NCBI GenBank assembly: GCA_022457065.1 | Contig: JAJGBQ010000007.1 | Location: 2,444,501 to 2,508,500 of the forward strand | From: Curvularia sp. ZM96 | Taxonomy: Eukaryota; Ascomycota; Dothideomycetes; Pleosporales; Pleosporaceae | Direction of reading: 5' to 3' | Length of the DNA: 64,000 bases | Shown: piece by piece, positions 53,430 to 64,000 of the stretch | Position numbering within the stretch: the first letter of the stretch is position 1 | How the letters are laid out: every line of letters starts with the position of its first letter | Translations under genes and position numbers: made by a program | The notes under the pieces: model-generated | The model's database searches: none | What the model saw: the letters and a program-made list of their open reading frames with translations, nothing else | What the model was told of the DNA's origin: nothing

Positions 53430-54938
53430 TAATTTAGCACAGGAAATTGTAAAAGGAAATGGGTAGTACTTGAGATAGATTGCCGACTGCAGCGCTGCAC
53501 TACGTAGGTACCTGTACCTTAATTTTGCCTTGCCTTCAGCGCACGTACGAAGCTCCTCGCCACAGTTGTTCGATAGGCACTGCAACTAGCACTCCGATGT
53601 CATTTCTTGAGCTTTATGTTGTTGAAGAGGCGCTGTCGGTTTATCTGACGTCAAGACATGCGCGAAAGAGTTTCCAGGCCAGTAAGGCATGTCTATCGCA
53701 GACTTGGCAGTGGACTAGGTGGCCGGCTGAGGACCTCGTTCGAAACGTCGCTCATCACGTGATTTGGATACGAGATCCAAAGGACAGCCCTCGGGCCCTC
53801 ATTGGATATTCTCGGGCATTCCTCGGGCCAGCAAGGCTGAGGTCTGCATAACGCAAAGCTCTCGTCTAGTCCTTAGGGTCAAACCCAGGGATTCGTCTGA
53901 ATATCCCTACCTGTCAAACCTTCCACACCACATTTGCAGCCACAAGCAATATGCCCAAAACCTTGGCGTGTTGAAGTGACAGTAGTTTCTACAGGGCAAA
54001 GTGAGAACGAGGAGTAACTATGTTGAAGAAGATGATGTTCTTAACGTCAGGCATCTTACCTTGAGGCTTGAGCAGTGGGTGCTGACCTTTGTTTGCTATT
54101 GTCGAATTCGTCAGCCGCTCTCTTGCTGATGCTGCCGACGTGGCTACTGCTAGAAACCTACGACTAGCGAAGCTCCACCTGCCAGCACTGGCTGGATTAA
54201 TGGCTCTTTTCATTGCGCATCTGTCCATGAGTGTTGTGGTAATGTGCTTCAATGCGTCCAAAATCTTTGTCGCATCCAGCTATATGGATGTTCTTAGTGC
54301 CGCATACCTCAAGAGCTGTTGTCGCCTACCTATATTGAATTACCTTTTACTGTTCGTGGGCATATCAGAGTTTGTCGGCGTGTCGTGTTCGGGACGCTGT
54401 TCAATGGGATAGGGAAAGCCTTGTAAAAGCCAGCGGTTGATTCATGGGTGTGGAGAAATGTTAATCAGATACTAGACCCAGTATCATTGGTAGGCGAAGA
54501 TCCCTGCTTCTCTGCATTTCGTACAGCGAAAAGTCCATACGGTCGAACACGATGCATGTCACCTCCCTAGCCCAAAAAGGTTCCATTGCCGCAATAAAGC
54601 TGGCATGCTGCATCTGATGCACATCGTCAACCATGGTAGTTGTGTATTGCCCCTCTGATGCAACTAGCTTGCAGTGTGCGCGCCTTCCATCCCAAAACTA
54701 ATCACGTGATCCTAAGTGGTTTCGCGTTGTTGAGTGACACCACTTGGCTTGATCGCGAGTGGTCCTGTGGTGAGAACCGCCTCGATCTAACACCCTCTCG
54801 AGCTAGATCATAACCTTTTGGTTGATTAGTACGTGGTACAGGGTGCAAATCTAGCAAAGCTACCATAAATAGCGATGCGACATCTTATGACTTGTTGAAG
54901 TCTACACTACACTTCGTTTGAGAGCTCGTTTAGAAGAG
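53430..54938. other. Intergenic; unassigned frames
   Basis: The frames 53480-53851 (+), 54089-54412 (+) and 53989-54261 (-) show no confirmed domain. The right end is the P450 promoter, with a possible TATA-like CATAAATAG at about 54864, some 75 bp before the ATG. Confidence 0.4.
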
Positions 54939-56733
54939 ATGTTCACAATACTATTAATCGTCATCGCTATGCTGATAGCAGAAGTAATCAGCATGTACAT
55001 GACTCATCATCAACAGCGATTGGTAAGTAAGGGACAAGTCTGAAGTTGTGTTGCTAAGTTGTACAAGGCAGACAACGCTCTTAGCACTCATCACGGCTGC
55101 CGTCCGCCTCCAACGCTGCAAATTCATTGGCCTTTTGGTCTCGACCGTCTAAAGCAGATCTTTGAGGCAGATGCGGAATCGCGCTTGATGGAACTGTTTT
55201 TGTTTCACTTTCGGCAAACCGGGACCACGCTGGAACAGAAGTTCCTCGGGACCAGGGTGTTTGGCACAATAGAACCAGCCAACCTAGAAGCCATTCTCTT
55301 CACTCATGCCAAAGGTAGGAATTGGCGCTGCTAGCCATATTAGGAAAGCTACTGAGATATGACGCGCTCGACAGATTTCGGAATTGGTCGACGCAGAGAT
55401 GTTGCGTTGCCCATGTTCGGTGATGGTATCTTCACCCAAGAAGGTGCTCATTGGAAAGAGTCTCGAGACTTGTTACGCCCCCAGCTGCAGCACAAGTATT
55501 ACGACGATCTTGAGCTATTTCGCACTGCGGTTGATAAATTGATTCATGTGGTTAGTGAATGCAGAGGCACGGTTGATCTTCAGCCCTTGTTCTTCCGCAT
55601 GACGTTCGAAACCACCACAAGCTTCCTTTTTGGCAAGCCTACTAGTATCATGGACGCCACATATGGCGGTAAAGCAAATCGCCTTGGAGCTGCACTTGAC
55701 ACAGCTCAAGAATGGATTATTAAGAGGCTAAGGTTCGCTGGGCTTTACTGGCTAATAGACAGTAGAGGATTTCGCCAGGCTTGCCAGGACATTCATGCAT
55801 TTGTAGATCGGAATGTGGATGCCCTTGTGCAGAAAGTACCAACCGAAATGCAACATCCAGAGACACACAGCTTCATAAAGTCCATTGCAAAGAACACATC
55901 CGACCGAAGCGCCCTTCGGGCCCAAACAATTAGCATCCTAGCGGCCGGCAGAGACACAACAGCCAGTCTTCTCTCTTGGGCACTGTAAGTTCGTCCAAGC
56001 GGCGCTTTTCCGGGTTTCTCGCTGACTTTCCTGGTTTCTTGCTCGTTCGCCACCAGCAAGTCATGGACAAGTTGCGTGCAGAAATTGCGTCGACGTGTGG
56101 CGCAGGCTCACATCTCAGTCGTGACGACCTAAGGAAGATGTCATACTTGACAAAAGTGCTCAGAGAAAGTATGTCTTGGAAGAACGATTCTGGGTAGTAG
56201 AAAGGCTCAATATGCACAGCAGTGCGACTCTACCCGCCAGTTCCTGTCAATATTCGAACAGCCTCAGAAACAACCATACTTCCTGTGGGAGGCGGGCCGA
56301 CCCGAACAGATCCAGTTCTTGTTCCAAAAGGGAGCATAGTCGCGTTCAGTCTGTACTCCATGCATAGACGGCCAGATTTGTATGGCATGGATGCCGAGCT
56401 GTTTCGTCCAGAAAGATGGGATGAAGACATGCCTTTGAAGCACAATCCTACAACTCTCAAGTGGGGCTACATCCCCTTCCACAGTGGGCCGAGGAGATGC
56501 CCTGGAGGTGAGCAGGCATGGCTTCTGGTGTAACGCATTGACTGACGAGTGTGATGCTAGCGGACTTTGCGCTCACAGAGGCTGGGTACACGATTGTGCG
56601 CCTTCTTCAAAGTTTTCCAGATCTGAAGCTTCCGCATGGGGAGCAGCTCGAGCTACTTGGTGTCGAGAAACAGAAGTCGACAGTGGTCCTGACAATAGCA
56701 GGGGGCTGTAAAGTCGACGTCAGCGGCGGTTGA
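54939..56733 (+). CDS. Cytochrome P450 monooxygenase, CYP52-like, possible splice defect
   Basis: Six exons: 54939-55022, 55068-55314, 55375-55984, 56035-56168, 56220-56507 and 56561-56733, about 511 residues. It has an N-terminal anchor (MFTILLIVIAMLIAEVISMY) and the clan signature WPFGLDRLKQIFEADAESRL. The I-helix is AAGRDTTASLLSW, ExxR is RETVRLYPPVP, PERF is FRPERWDED, and the heme loop is FHSGPRRCPGG with its Cys ligand. The family hydroxylates alkyl chains or metabolite scaffolds at the ER. Intron 3 is odd. The donor (55985) and the GCTGAC branch are good, but the only acceptor that keeps frame and restores LLVRHQQVMDKLRAE ends in GG at 56033-56034 rather than AG. The next AG (56056) shifts the frame. 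So the gene may be freshly inactivated, or spliced in an unusual way. Confidence 0.88.
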
Positions 56734-58324
56734 CTTGGTGTATCGTGCAATCGTGTTCGGGTGTTGTAGATGCAACGTTGGTGGCATTACTAGGAGGCAA
56801 GGTACTCCTTATCCATCTTAATGAGTATTCAAGTTGTAAAACCGTCTTACACCCGCCCAGCCTCATATATACAAATCATCACATTTTCGCCTAATCGAGT
56901 GTCCTCTCCCGACGCGCCAGCTCCGGTCTGGTCATTACCTTCACTAGTCCATCAAGGCCTTGGCTTTACAGTTAGTTGGATACTCGAAATAGTGCTGCTT
57001 ACTGCAAATCAGTAACTTCAGTGAGGAAGATCAATAAAGTCTCTCTAGAACGGTCTGCTTAGTTGCAGTGAATAAATTAGCCACTGCAGCTTGGTCTCTA
57101 TTCATGGCTACGACCCTGTTTTGCTAATCTTAGCTTACTCTGCATTTATCATTATTTAGATGTCAGTCGTTCTGCATTGAGACCCCCTTGCACAGTCACC
57201 AGAGCTAAGGCAAACCACTCGGGTTGCCCCATACCAAGGGCCAAAGCAGTAACATGATTAGCTAGTGCATGTAGATCTAATGACGCTGAGGCCCAACTAT
57301 GACAATCACAAATCGAGATAAGCCCTTCGTCACGTAAGATGTCGCTTTTTTGAGACAATGCTGCATCCAGATGCGCCAAGATACAATCATAGTTGGCTCA
57401 CTAACTAGTACCCTTACCGGGTACGATTAGAATGCAATGTAGTTAGCTGACTGGTGATCCCGCGTGAATCTGCATCTGCGACCCGCCCAATGGGACACTT
57501 TGTCAGCAACAAACATATGGAACTAGAGTAATCGATGTCGCCCGACAAGAAATAATCTATGGATTGCCTCAGCGTTTTCGCAGTTGCCTTGGCTATACAG
57601 TAATGAGGTTGAATTTTCATGCTCGATGGTGAGAACTGATGTTCATGCCCGAACAAGAGATGGGTGCGCATCTTTTACTGGCTTGTAAAGGTGCCTTTGC
57701 AGGCTTCTGTTACTCTGTCGAGAGCACTAGAGTCACAATTAGGGACATCAGACAGCTACGCCACGTAAAGCAGAGAGAGCGACGATGCGGCCATTATTGT
57801 CACTCCCCACGTAGCGGAGAGCGCGAACCCAGCGGGTATTCTTGCGATATATTGTCGCTCACTGGCTTGTTGGTTGACCGAAATCTTCGTAACTCATACA
57901 GGAATGCTAATCATACAGCTATGTACTTATGGCTTCTAGTTTGTCATTCCAAATGCTCACAATAAATATAGAATGAATCAAAGCTGAACAGAATCAATGA
58001 TGCAAGAAATCTTCAAGGTCCAAAGATTGCGACAGCATCCTGTCTAGCAAACATCATGGCCGAAACAGAATTAAAGACTAGGCAGTTTGGATGTGGCTGC
58101 TTCTTGGGTACAAGAGTGGGACATCAAACGAGAGACTAGCGGGAGAGCTACTGCCACCTGTCGAAAGGCGCAACAAACCTGTAGTCACATGGCAACGTGG
58201 TCAAGGTGACACTAGCTGAGCACAACCAATCTCATGTTGAATTTGTAAATGCCAGAAAAGGTTTCTTAGTTACTCGGAAGTAGATTTATCATGTATGGTT
58301 GCTGCTTGCAAATGCAGCCTTGTA
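56734..58324. other. Intergenic
   Basis: The minus frames 57152-57379 and 57414-57671 have mildly coding-like composition (for example IAKATAKTLRQSIDYFLSGD) but cannot be joined or assigned. They may be remnants. Confidence 0.35.
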
Positions 58325-58859
58325 CTACGATACATACTGTCGAGCGATGACCTCAGTATTGTACTGTACTGTTCCACTCGTATCTCTTGTGGGTTCTATA
58401 TCGGCATACATAGGCAGCGATTTGAAATCAAAGCTTGGTGGCTCGCTGTGCAAAGCTCTTTCTTCTGGTACATTCGATGCATCGGACCGTTGCTCACTGC
58501 TCAATTGGCGCCTGCGCCTTGACGGCGTACTGGTCGTCTTGCTATTTTTATAATAGGACGGACCAAATTGTTGCCAGTGCTGGGGAAAACGACGCTATAG
58601 TTTACATAAGCGCTGCTAGTGGAAATGTAAGGTAACTTACCAGTCTTTCCATAACCGTCTCTAGCTCTCCTAAAATATTGCCGCCCGTCGAGTCGTAGGT
58701 GCGGACTTCGCCAACATCGGTGTATAGTACAAAAGTGAATACCTTGCAGCTTGGCCGTATACCCAGCTCGTGCGACTTGCTGAACAGGCCTTTGGTTCTT
58801 TTCCTACGAGATGTTTGATCATCCTTCGTGATTTTAGTGATCTTCGTTTTCAATGCCAT
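58325..58859 (-). CDS. Degenerate MADS-box (SRF-type) protein
   Basis: Exons 58859-58641 and 58594-58325 are joined by a 46-nt intron, phase 0, giving 162 residues. The N-terminus is laid out like a MADS domain: KITKITKDDQTSRRKRTKGL then FSKSHELGIRPSCKVFTFVL then YTDVGEVRTYDS. The R-x-x-KR-x-x-GLF-x-K-x-x-EL core is kept, but the usual MGR-K start and the V-T-F-x-K-R spacing are altered. The second exon is basic and Ser-rich (KTTSTPSRRRRQLSSEQR) with no K-box-like coiled coil. Likely a DNA-binding protein or a decoy lacking partner-binding parts. It is divergent from the flavocytochrome gene, with a 280-bp shared promoter region. Confidence 0.7.
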
Positions 58860-59139
58860 TTGGTACTGGGTTGCCAGTTAGTAGGAAGACGACGGCTTAA
58901 AACGACCCTATGGTAGCTTATGTAAGAAACCGGCTGAAGTGCAACCTAGCTTATCAGACTATTTTTAGATGCTTGCTTCAAGTCCAGCGGTATGTAACTG
59001 GGGCGGAGCACACTAAGGGCTGCTACAGTAATCAGATCTATCTATGGCACGTCTGAGCCCGTTCCGGCTGAACTTTATCTACAAATCCGATTCTGATATA
59101 TTACGACGAAGTGTGTTGTGATTGCTCTTTGCCTCCGCC

Positions 59140-61002
59140 ATGAATATTGTACAGTGGTATGGGATTGCGCTGGCAGCTCTTGCTGCCATCATGGTCGCCG
59201 CTTCACACTTACGTCCTCTCTTGCCATTTTGGCTGCTGCGACATATTGTATACCCCCGTTTACATTCACTCAGCAAAATTACAGGCGATACTACACGATT
59301 GAGAGCCATAGTAATAGTGGTTTTCCTTACTGGCAATGTTCTTTGTAGCGGCATAGGCGTGGAGAGCTCTTCGGATCTGGCGAAGCGAACGGGTCAACTC
59401 TTCATAATCAACGCAATCCCGCTATTTCTTGGTGGTAAGATTGGTCCTCTTGTCAATATCTTGCATATTCAATACGAAGACTTTGCAAGAGCACACCGCT
59501 GGCTCGGGCGAGTCGCAGCCGCACATGCAGTGGTGCATATCACTGTTGCTGCTTCTGCTAAACCCGAATTTCGAAGCCTATCGCAGCTTGCAGGCCTCAT
59601 AGTAAGTAGTCCTCCAGCTACAAAGAAGTCACCTTAGCTCACCAAACTCATCAGGCTGCGTCGGCGCTGTGTGCCGTTCTTCTGCTCTCGGTAGGAGTGT
59701 TGTGGAGGCTCAAGTACGAGCTTTTTGCGAAGCTGCATGTCGCGCTTGCTATGGTCACACTGGTTACTACTTGGATGCATGTTGCCTCTGGCTCAATTCT
59801 CCGTCCACCTGAAGCATATATGCTTGCTGCATGCTGCACGTACGGCAGTGCATCTGCCATGTGGTTCATGCACATTGTGTACCGCAATTACAGCATCCGT
59901 GGTCCGTTTACACGCGCCAAGATATTCAGGACAGGAGCATCTTCAACTCAAGTTGTGTTGTTGGAGCTCGAGCTGCCCAGACCATGCAACTTCCGGTCTG
60001 GTCAGTTCGTCTACGTCCGCTTCCTGACGCTGAGAAATCTAGCTTTCCTCCAGAGCCACCCATTCTATGTGTACAGCTGGGAGGAGGATCGACTTTTCTT
60101 GTTAGTCGAGATGAAAAGTGGCTTTACTGCGAGTCTGCTTACTGAAAACACACCACTGCTACAGGAGCGCGGAACTAGTATGGATGAAGGATCAGGTGTG
60201 AGAGCGATGGTCGAGGGCCCCTTTGGAAAACCAGTTGATCTTCAATCCTACTCCACCATCGCTTTGTTTGCCACAGGCATAGGAATTGCCACACAGCTTT
60301 CCTATCTGCCGACGTGGCTCAGGGATCTTCAAGGCCCTTTCAAAGTCGTTACTCAAAGTATAACTCTGTTTTGGGAGGTTGAGGCTGAAGGTAAATACCC
60401 CAAGGCTCGCGCTGGTTGTATTAACTGATTGTATATACAGCGCACAGATACTGGGCGGAAGATGACATGAACGACCTCTTGAAAATGGACGTGAAGCACG
60501 TGAGTATTGCGGTCTACGTAGAAGGATACTACGCTCACGCTTAGCAGAAGCTCAGAATTCACATTTTTGTAAAAGGCAACTACACTTCGCCAAACCGAAG
60601 AAGAGGTGATACTCGCACCCTAGACAAGGCGAATCCTGCAGAGCCAGATCGCGTTTTCATCCATTACTACCCCATTGACGCCGAAGCCGAAGTAAAAGCA
60701 CAGCTTGAAAAGTCTGATCAGACAGACAAGGATTCCGGTAAGATAGCCACCAATTCCGATGAGAGAACTGTAATCGCTGGTAAGTGTATAAACATGCTCT
60801 CTTTAGCAAATAGCTCACCCTGCGCACAGTCTGTTCGGACAGTCTTACCACCGCTAGCATACGGCGTGAAGTCTGCCGTGCAACAAGGAAGAACATCACG
60901 CTGGAAATTTTCGACGTTGTTCCAGGACGCCGCCAAACAGACGGGGCATCTCTTCGCGCTTTATTGAGACCTCACTGGGTAAAACAACGACCAACTTTTT
61001 AG
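59140..61002 (+). CDS. Ferric reductase/NOX-like transmembrane flavocytochrome
   Basis: Exons 59140-59601, 59655-60390, 60441-60499, 60548-60779 and 60830-61002 give 553 residues with all phases closing. Membrane helices begin at the N-terminus (YGIALAALAAIMVAA). Paired heme-binding His are visible in AHRWLGRVAAAHAVVHI and KLHVALAMVTLVTTWMHV. The FAD-binding segment is SGQFVYVRF with SHPFYVYSW, and the NAD-binding loop is ALFATGIGIATQLSYLP, giving the ferric_reduct, FAD-8 and NAD-6 order. The family moves electrons from NADPH across the membrane to Fe(III) or O2. It is shorter than most fungal FRE proteins, and the terminal VCGP-type motif is altered to AVCSDSL. It may act on a cluster metabolite or on iron. 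Confidence 0.88.
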
Positions 61003-62063
61003 AATTGTCACGACAACTAGGAAACGTTTAAGTATAGGATGGAGGTTGTGTTTCGCGGCGGATCTATTGCAATAGGGTCGTTTCTTAAAATGCGCACTAT
61101 ACCTTTATTTCCCTAGGTGTCTTTATTTCTGATGGCGTTTTGCCTGTCAAGCTCCAAGAAGAGCAGAGGTCAGATATTCAGTAGCAGTAATAAATTAACG
61201 TCCCTCCTGTATGAAGAGAAACCCGGTGGGCGAGAACGACTAATAAAACACAACGCTGTGTCAGAAAATCATCATCCTTGCGGTCTGCTTCATCGTTTTC
61301 GGCATGCAAGGTTTCTCGTTACACCGAGTGGGCTTCAATAGCAAGTAAGGATAGAAACAATCGCACATCATTTCTCCGCTCGCATGTTAACAATATTTCT
61401 AAAAACATTGCACATATTAGGAGAACAATAGGGGAATAAACTCTGAGGTTTTTTTATGTCATTGAACTCAAAACAATAATATATTGAGTTTTTCCGTGAA
61501 GATGATTTGACCTCTAGTGTGAGCTCTATCAAGTGCTATGGCGTGATACCAGCTTACGTGACATCAGTCTTTATCAGCTTGGCAAAATTAGGATGTGGCG
61601 TGCTTCTTGGACTACATAACTATATGTGGACTATGTGCGTCCTATTTTTAGCAAAAGCGCCTTCCTTTGTTTAGCCGAAGGATGCTATGCAGAATCCCAG
61701 TGAGGTTAGCTGGGAACATTTCTTAGAACAGTGTGCGGTAGATGGCAAAGTTACCATGTCTCATGCGTTCAGAATGGTAGCCGTTCTTGAGCAGTCAAGG
61801 GAAGCTACATGCATTGTATCCGGACAAGGAATCAAAACATACCATCTATCCATTCCAGTATAAGAAGCATCTCTAGTTAAGGCCCCTTGGTTTCGACCTC
61901 TTTCTATAAATAGATGTTATCTGGTCTTGACTACATGGCTTCATTTCTGGCTCGTAGGGACAAACGGGCAGCAGGTAGTCTAAAACGGGCTTGAAAATAA
62001 CTACTATAAAGACAGGTAGTGCATGTAAGGACTTAATTTGCCAAGGCTTGTCATGCTACAGTA
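61003..62063. other. Intergenic
   Basis: Downstream region of the flavocytochrome gene and upstream region of the patatin gene. Only short frames. Confidence 0.5.
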
Positions 62064-64000
62064 ATGGTTTGCTGTAATCATAGTCAGTGGCTCGGGATTT
62101 CGACGCAGGAGAAAAAGTTTGATCTCCTAGAGTCTGATAGAGCACAAACCCTCCTCGCAAATAGTCCAACAGTTGAAGAGCAGTGTCCAAGCTTGTTCGT
62201 ACTCATTGGGAGCACTTGCAAGGCCCGAGCGATCCAGGGGCTGGTTTCTGCCAAGTCTGTCACGCCGACACGCGCTCACGGCGAGGTACACTTGCAACTT
62301 GACCATTCATCGGCGTTCAGCAAGCGGCCTATTTATATCGCAGACAGCGACATCCCCGAGAGACATCGGCGAGGCAAGACACTTCCTGTAGCTCCCTGCC
62401 ACGAGACAATCACTCATTCGTTTTATCAAGCTGGAAAGCAGCCGCTGGATGCGAGTAGTATTGCTGAAAAAATCTACGCACAGCTTCTTCACCCTTTTGC
62501 AGACGTGTTCTGCCTGTTTGCAGCGGACTTAGGAGGGCTTTGCGGAGTGTCCCGCCAGGTGGCCGCGTGGCTTGAGAAGCCGCAAGCCTCGCTATTACCC
62601 ATTGAAACGTATCCCTCCCTTGTAATTGTCACAGAAAATAACACACGGGCTGGCGAGAAAGAAGTCCGAGACTGGTTCCTGAAGAACCTAGGTGCAGACA
62701 CTTCGAAAAGCTTGTTTGACCGCTTCTCCAGTCTTGACGTGGTCACATTATCACAACAAGGCTCAATGTCTAACCGCGGGCGCCATCACCGCCTGAAAGA
62801 TTGCTTGATGCGAGTCTCGGACCGCGTTCGTAAGCATAGAACCACCACTCGCACTCTTTTCTCTGCTAGACACTTCCACGCGTTCTTCAGACTAGCTTGT
62901 CAACACCTCGCAAGAGGTAACAGTGAGCCTTTTGACTTCATAACTGCAGCAAGGCTGTACAATCCCATTGCGCCAGACCTTACGAAACACCTTTCCAACT
63001 TCATACAACTCGCAAAATCACCACGGGAGCTGATTCACTTCGTAGCACCGACCATTGCATCGAGTCTTTTCTTAGACAGCTATCCCCCAGATGCTCCAAG
63101 TAAGTCACTCATCACAACTGCCAATGCGGTTTTCCTAACCTACTGTTCAGTGTTCGATCCTATATCTGTGTTTCAGAGGTTGTATAAAGGTTTCTGCGAT
63201 GAGGCAAGCAGGTCTGTGTTGTTAAACGAACAGGATCCAAGCTTTGTAGTCCCTAGTGGTATTGTCAAATCGATTCAAGACTACTTTCACGACTACTTTT
63301 CGGACGCACTGCAGCCCAACACCTTGATTTCCGCTGCCGAATCACACAAGCGCGTGCTGCATGGAAAGCGATCCTTTTGGCTTCAACTTCAGAGCCGAGA
63401 GACATGCCTGGTGTGCCTTTGTCGCAGGCCACATATTGGGCTTCCTTGCGGTCACACAGTGTGCGAAAACTGTGTTTGCGTATTTGGCCGCCGTTCGCCA
63501 GAAGATCCGTGTATCTACTATATCGACCAGTGTTTTCTTTGCGAAACGAACGCGAAGCAAAAGAGCGTTCGCATCCATCCGCCTACAGCTGGTGCAGGCG
63601 TTCTCAGCATGGATGGTGGCGGCGTACGAGGGATACTCGAGCTGATTTTTCTCCGGCTATTAGAAAAACGGATCAATCTCCCGATGCCAGTGTTGCGAAA
63701 CTTCAAGGTTGTATTTGGGACGAGCACAGGTTGGTCTGGCCATGTTGCTGTGACGAATCTCACTGACCAACTTGTGTAGGAGGTATCATCGCGCTGGGAC
63801 TAGCTCAGGGCTGGTCCATTGAGAAGTGCATCGAGATTTTTCCACGGCTGGCTGACACAGCCTTCCAACGGAGGAAGTTTTTAGGCCTGCTCCATTTGCC
63901 TAAGGCCTTGGAATCTTTGATGTCCATCTTCACGGACTGTCTCTACCCGACTAGCCATATAGAAACGGCACTTAAAGAAGCTTATGGCTGTGAACAAGGT
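62064..64000 (+). CDS. RING-type finger plus patatin-like phospholipase (5' part, runs off window)
   Basis: Exon 1 is 62064-63729, the intron 63730-63779 (GTTGGT, TGTGTAG), and exon 2 starts at 63780 and is cut at the window end. The first about 430 residues are a helical region without a known name. Next is a zinc finger (ETCLVCLCRRPHIGLPCGH, then CENC and CFLCETN) of C3HC4-like spacing. Last is the patatin domain, with the oxyanion-hole motif SMDGGGVRGILEL and the nucleophile elbow GTSTGGIIALGLAQG. The catalytic Asp (DGA/G) would lie beyond the window. Such patatin proteins hydrolyse acyl lipids and in fungi often form the N-terminal effector of NB-ARC or TPR self/non-self receptors. Whether such a tail follows cannot be seen here. 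Confidence 0.88.

Noticed and set aside
53989..54412. Possible small membrane or CoA-type enzyme exon
   Set aside because: The composition is suggestive on both strands, but no motif or splice continuation could be established.

Overview
The window looks like accessory, gene-poor DNA from a filamentous ascomycete, most likely a dothideomycete of the Pleosporales type. The kingdom is clear from short spliceosomal introns (mostly 39-92 nt, with GT, a CTRAC/CTAAC branch site and AG) and from fungus-specific families: a Zn2Cys6 regulator, a FunK1 kinase relic, a RID-type DNA methyltransferase relic, a fungal chromodomain protein and a RING-patatin protein. The order-level placement is inference. 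Gene models below were spliced by hand; phase was checked for each intron unless stated otherwise.

Layout. (1) 1-4.5 kb: a fragment of an MFS transporter gene, which is an inverted copy of part of the complete gene at 18.4-20.4 kb, abuts a broken repeat-protein gene; then a small secreted NTF2/SnoaL-like protein. (2) 6-12 kb: small regulator-like genes (two coiled-coil proteins, a bZIP basic-region protein, two Myb/SANT-like proteins, one with seven MYEAGSH repeats). (3) 13.6-17.4 kb: decayed DNA with two pseudogenes whose in-frame stops are all explainable by C-to-T or G-to-A change, one of them a RID-like cytosine methyltransferase. (4) 18.4-25 kb: complete DHA2-type MFS efflux transporter, a small unknown ORF, a 485-residue coiled-coil protein and an unknown protein. 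(5) 25-36 kb: Zn2Cys6 regulator, C2H2 protein and four unknown or hypothetical genes, with a foldback sequence and two polypurine tracts. (6) 36-42.6 kb: a Cys-rich miniprotein, a 608-residue unknown protein, a FunK1 pseudogene and an apparently intact Tc1/mariner transposon. (7) 44.5-51.6 kb: a soluble, anchor-less HMG-CoA reductase, a chromodomain protein, a small membrane protein and a C2H2 regulator. (8) 53-64 kb: a TA-flanked MITE, a CYP52-like P450, a degenerate MADS-box protein, a ferric-reductase/NOX-like flavocytochrome and the 5' part of a RING-patatin protein.

How it may work together. The HMG-CoA reductase, P450, flavocytochrome, MFS efflux pump, NTF2/SnoaL-like protein and several regulators are the sort of genes found around fungal secondary-metabolite loci, but there is no PKS, NRPS or terpene synthase here. 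A cluster is therefore only a hypothesis, and may be split, decayed or centred outside the window. The transposon, MITE, segmental inversion, microsatellites and pseudogenes show a fast-evolving compartment. No tRNA, rRNA or CRISPR was seen.
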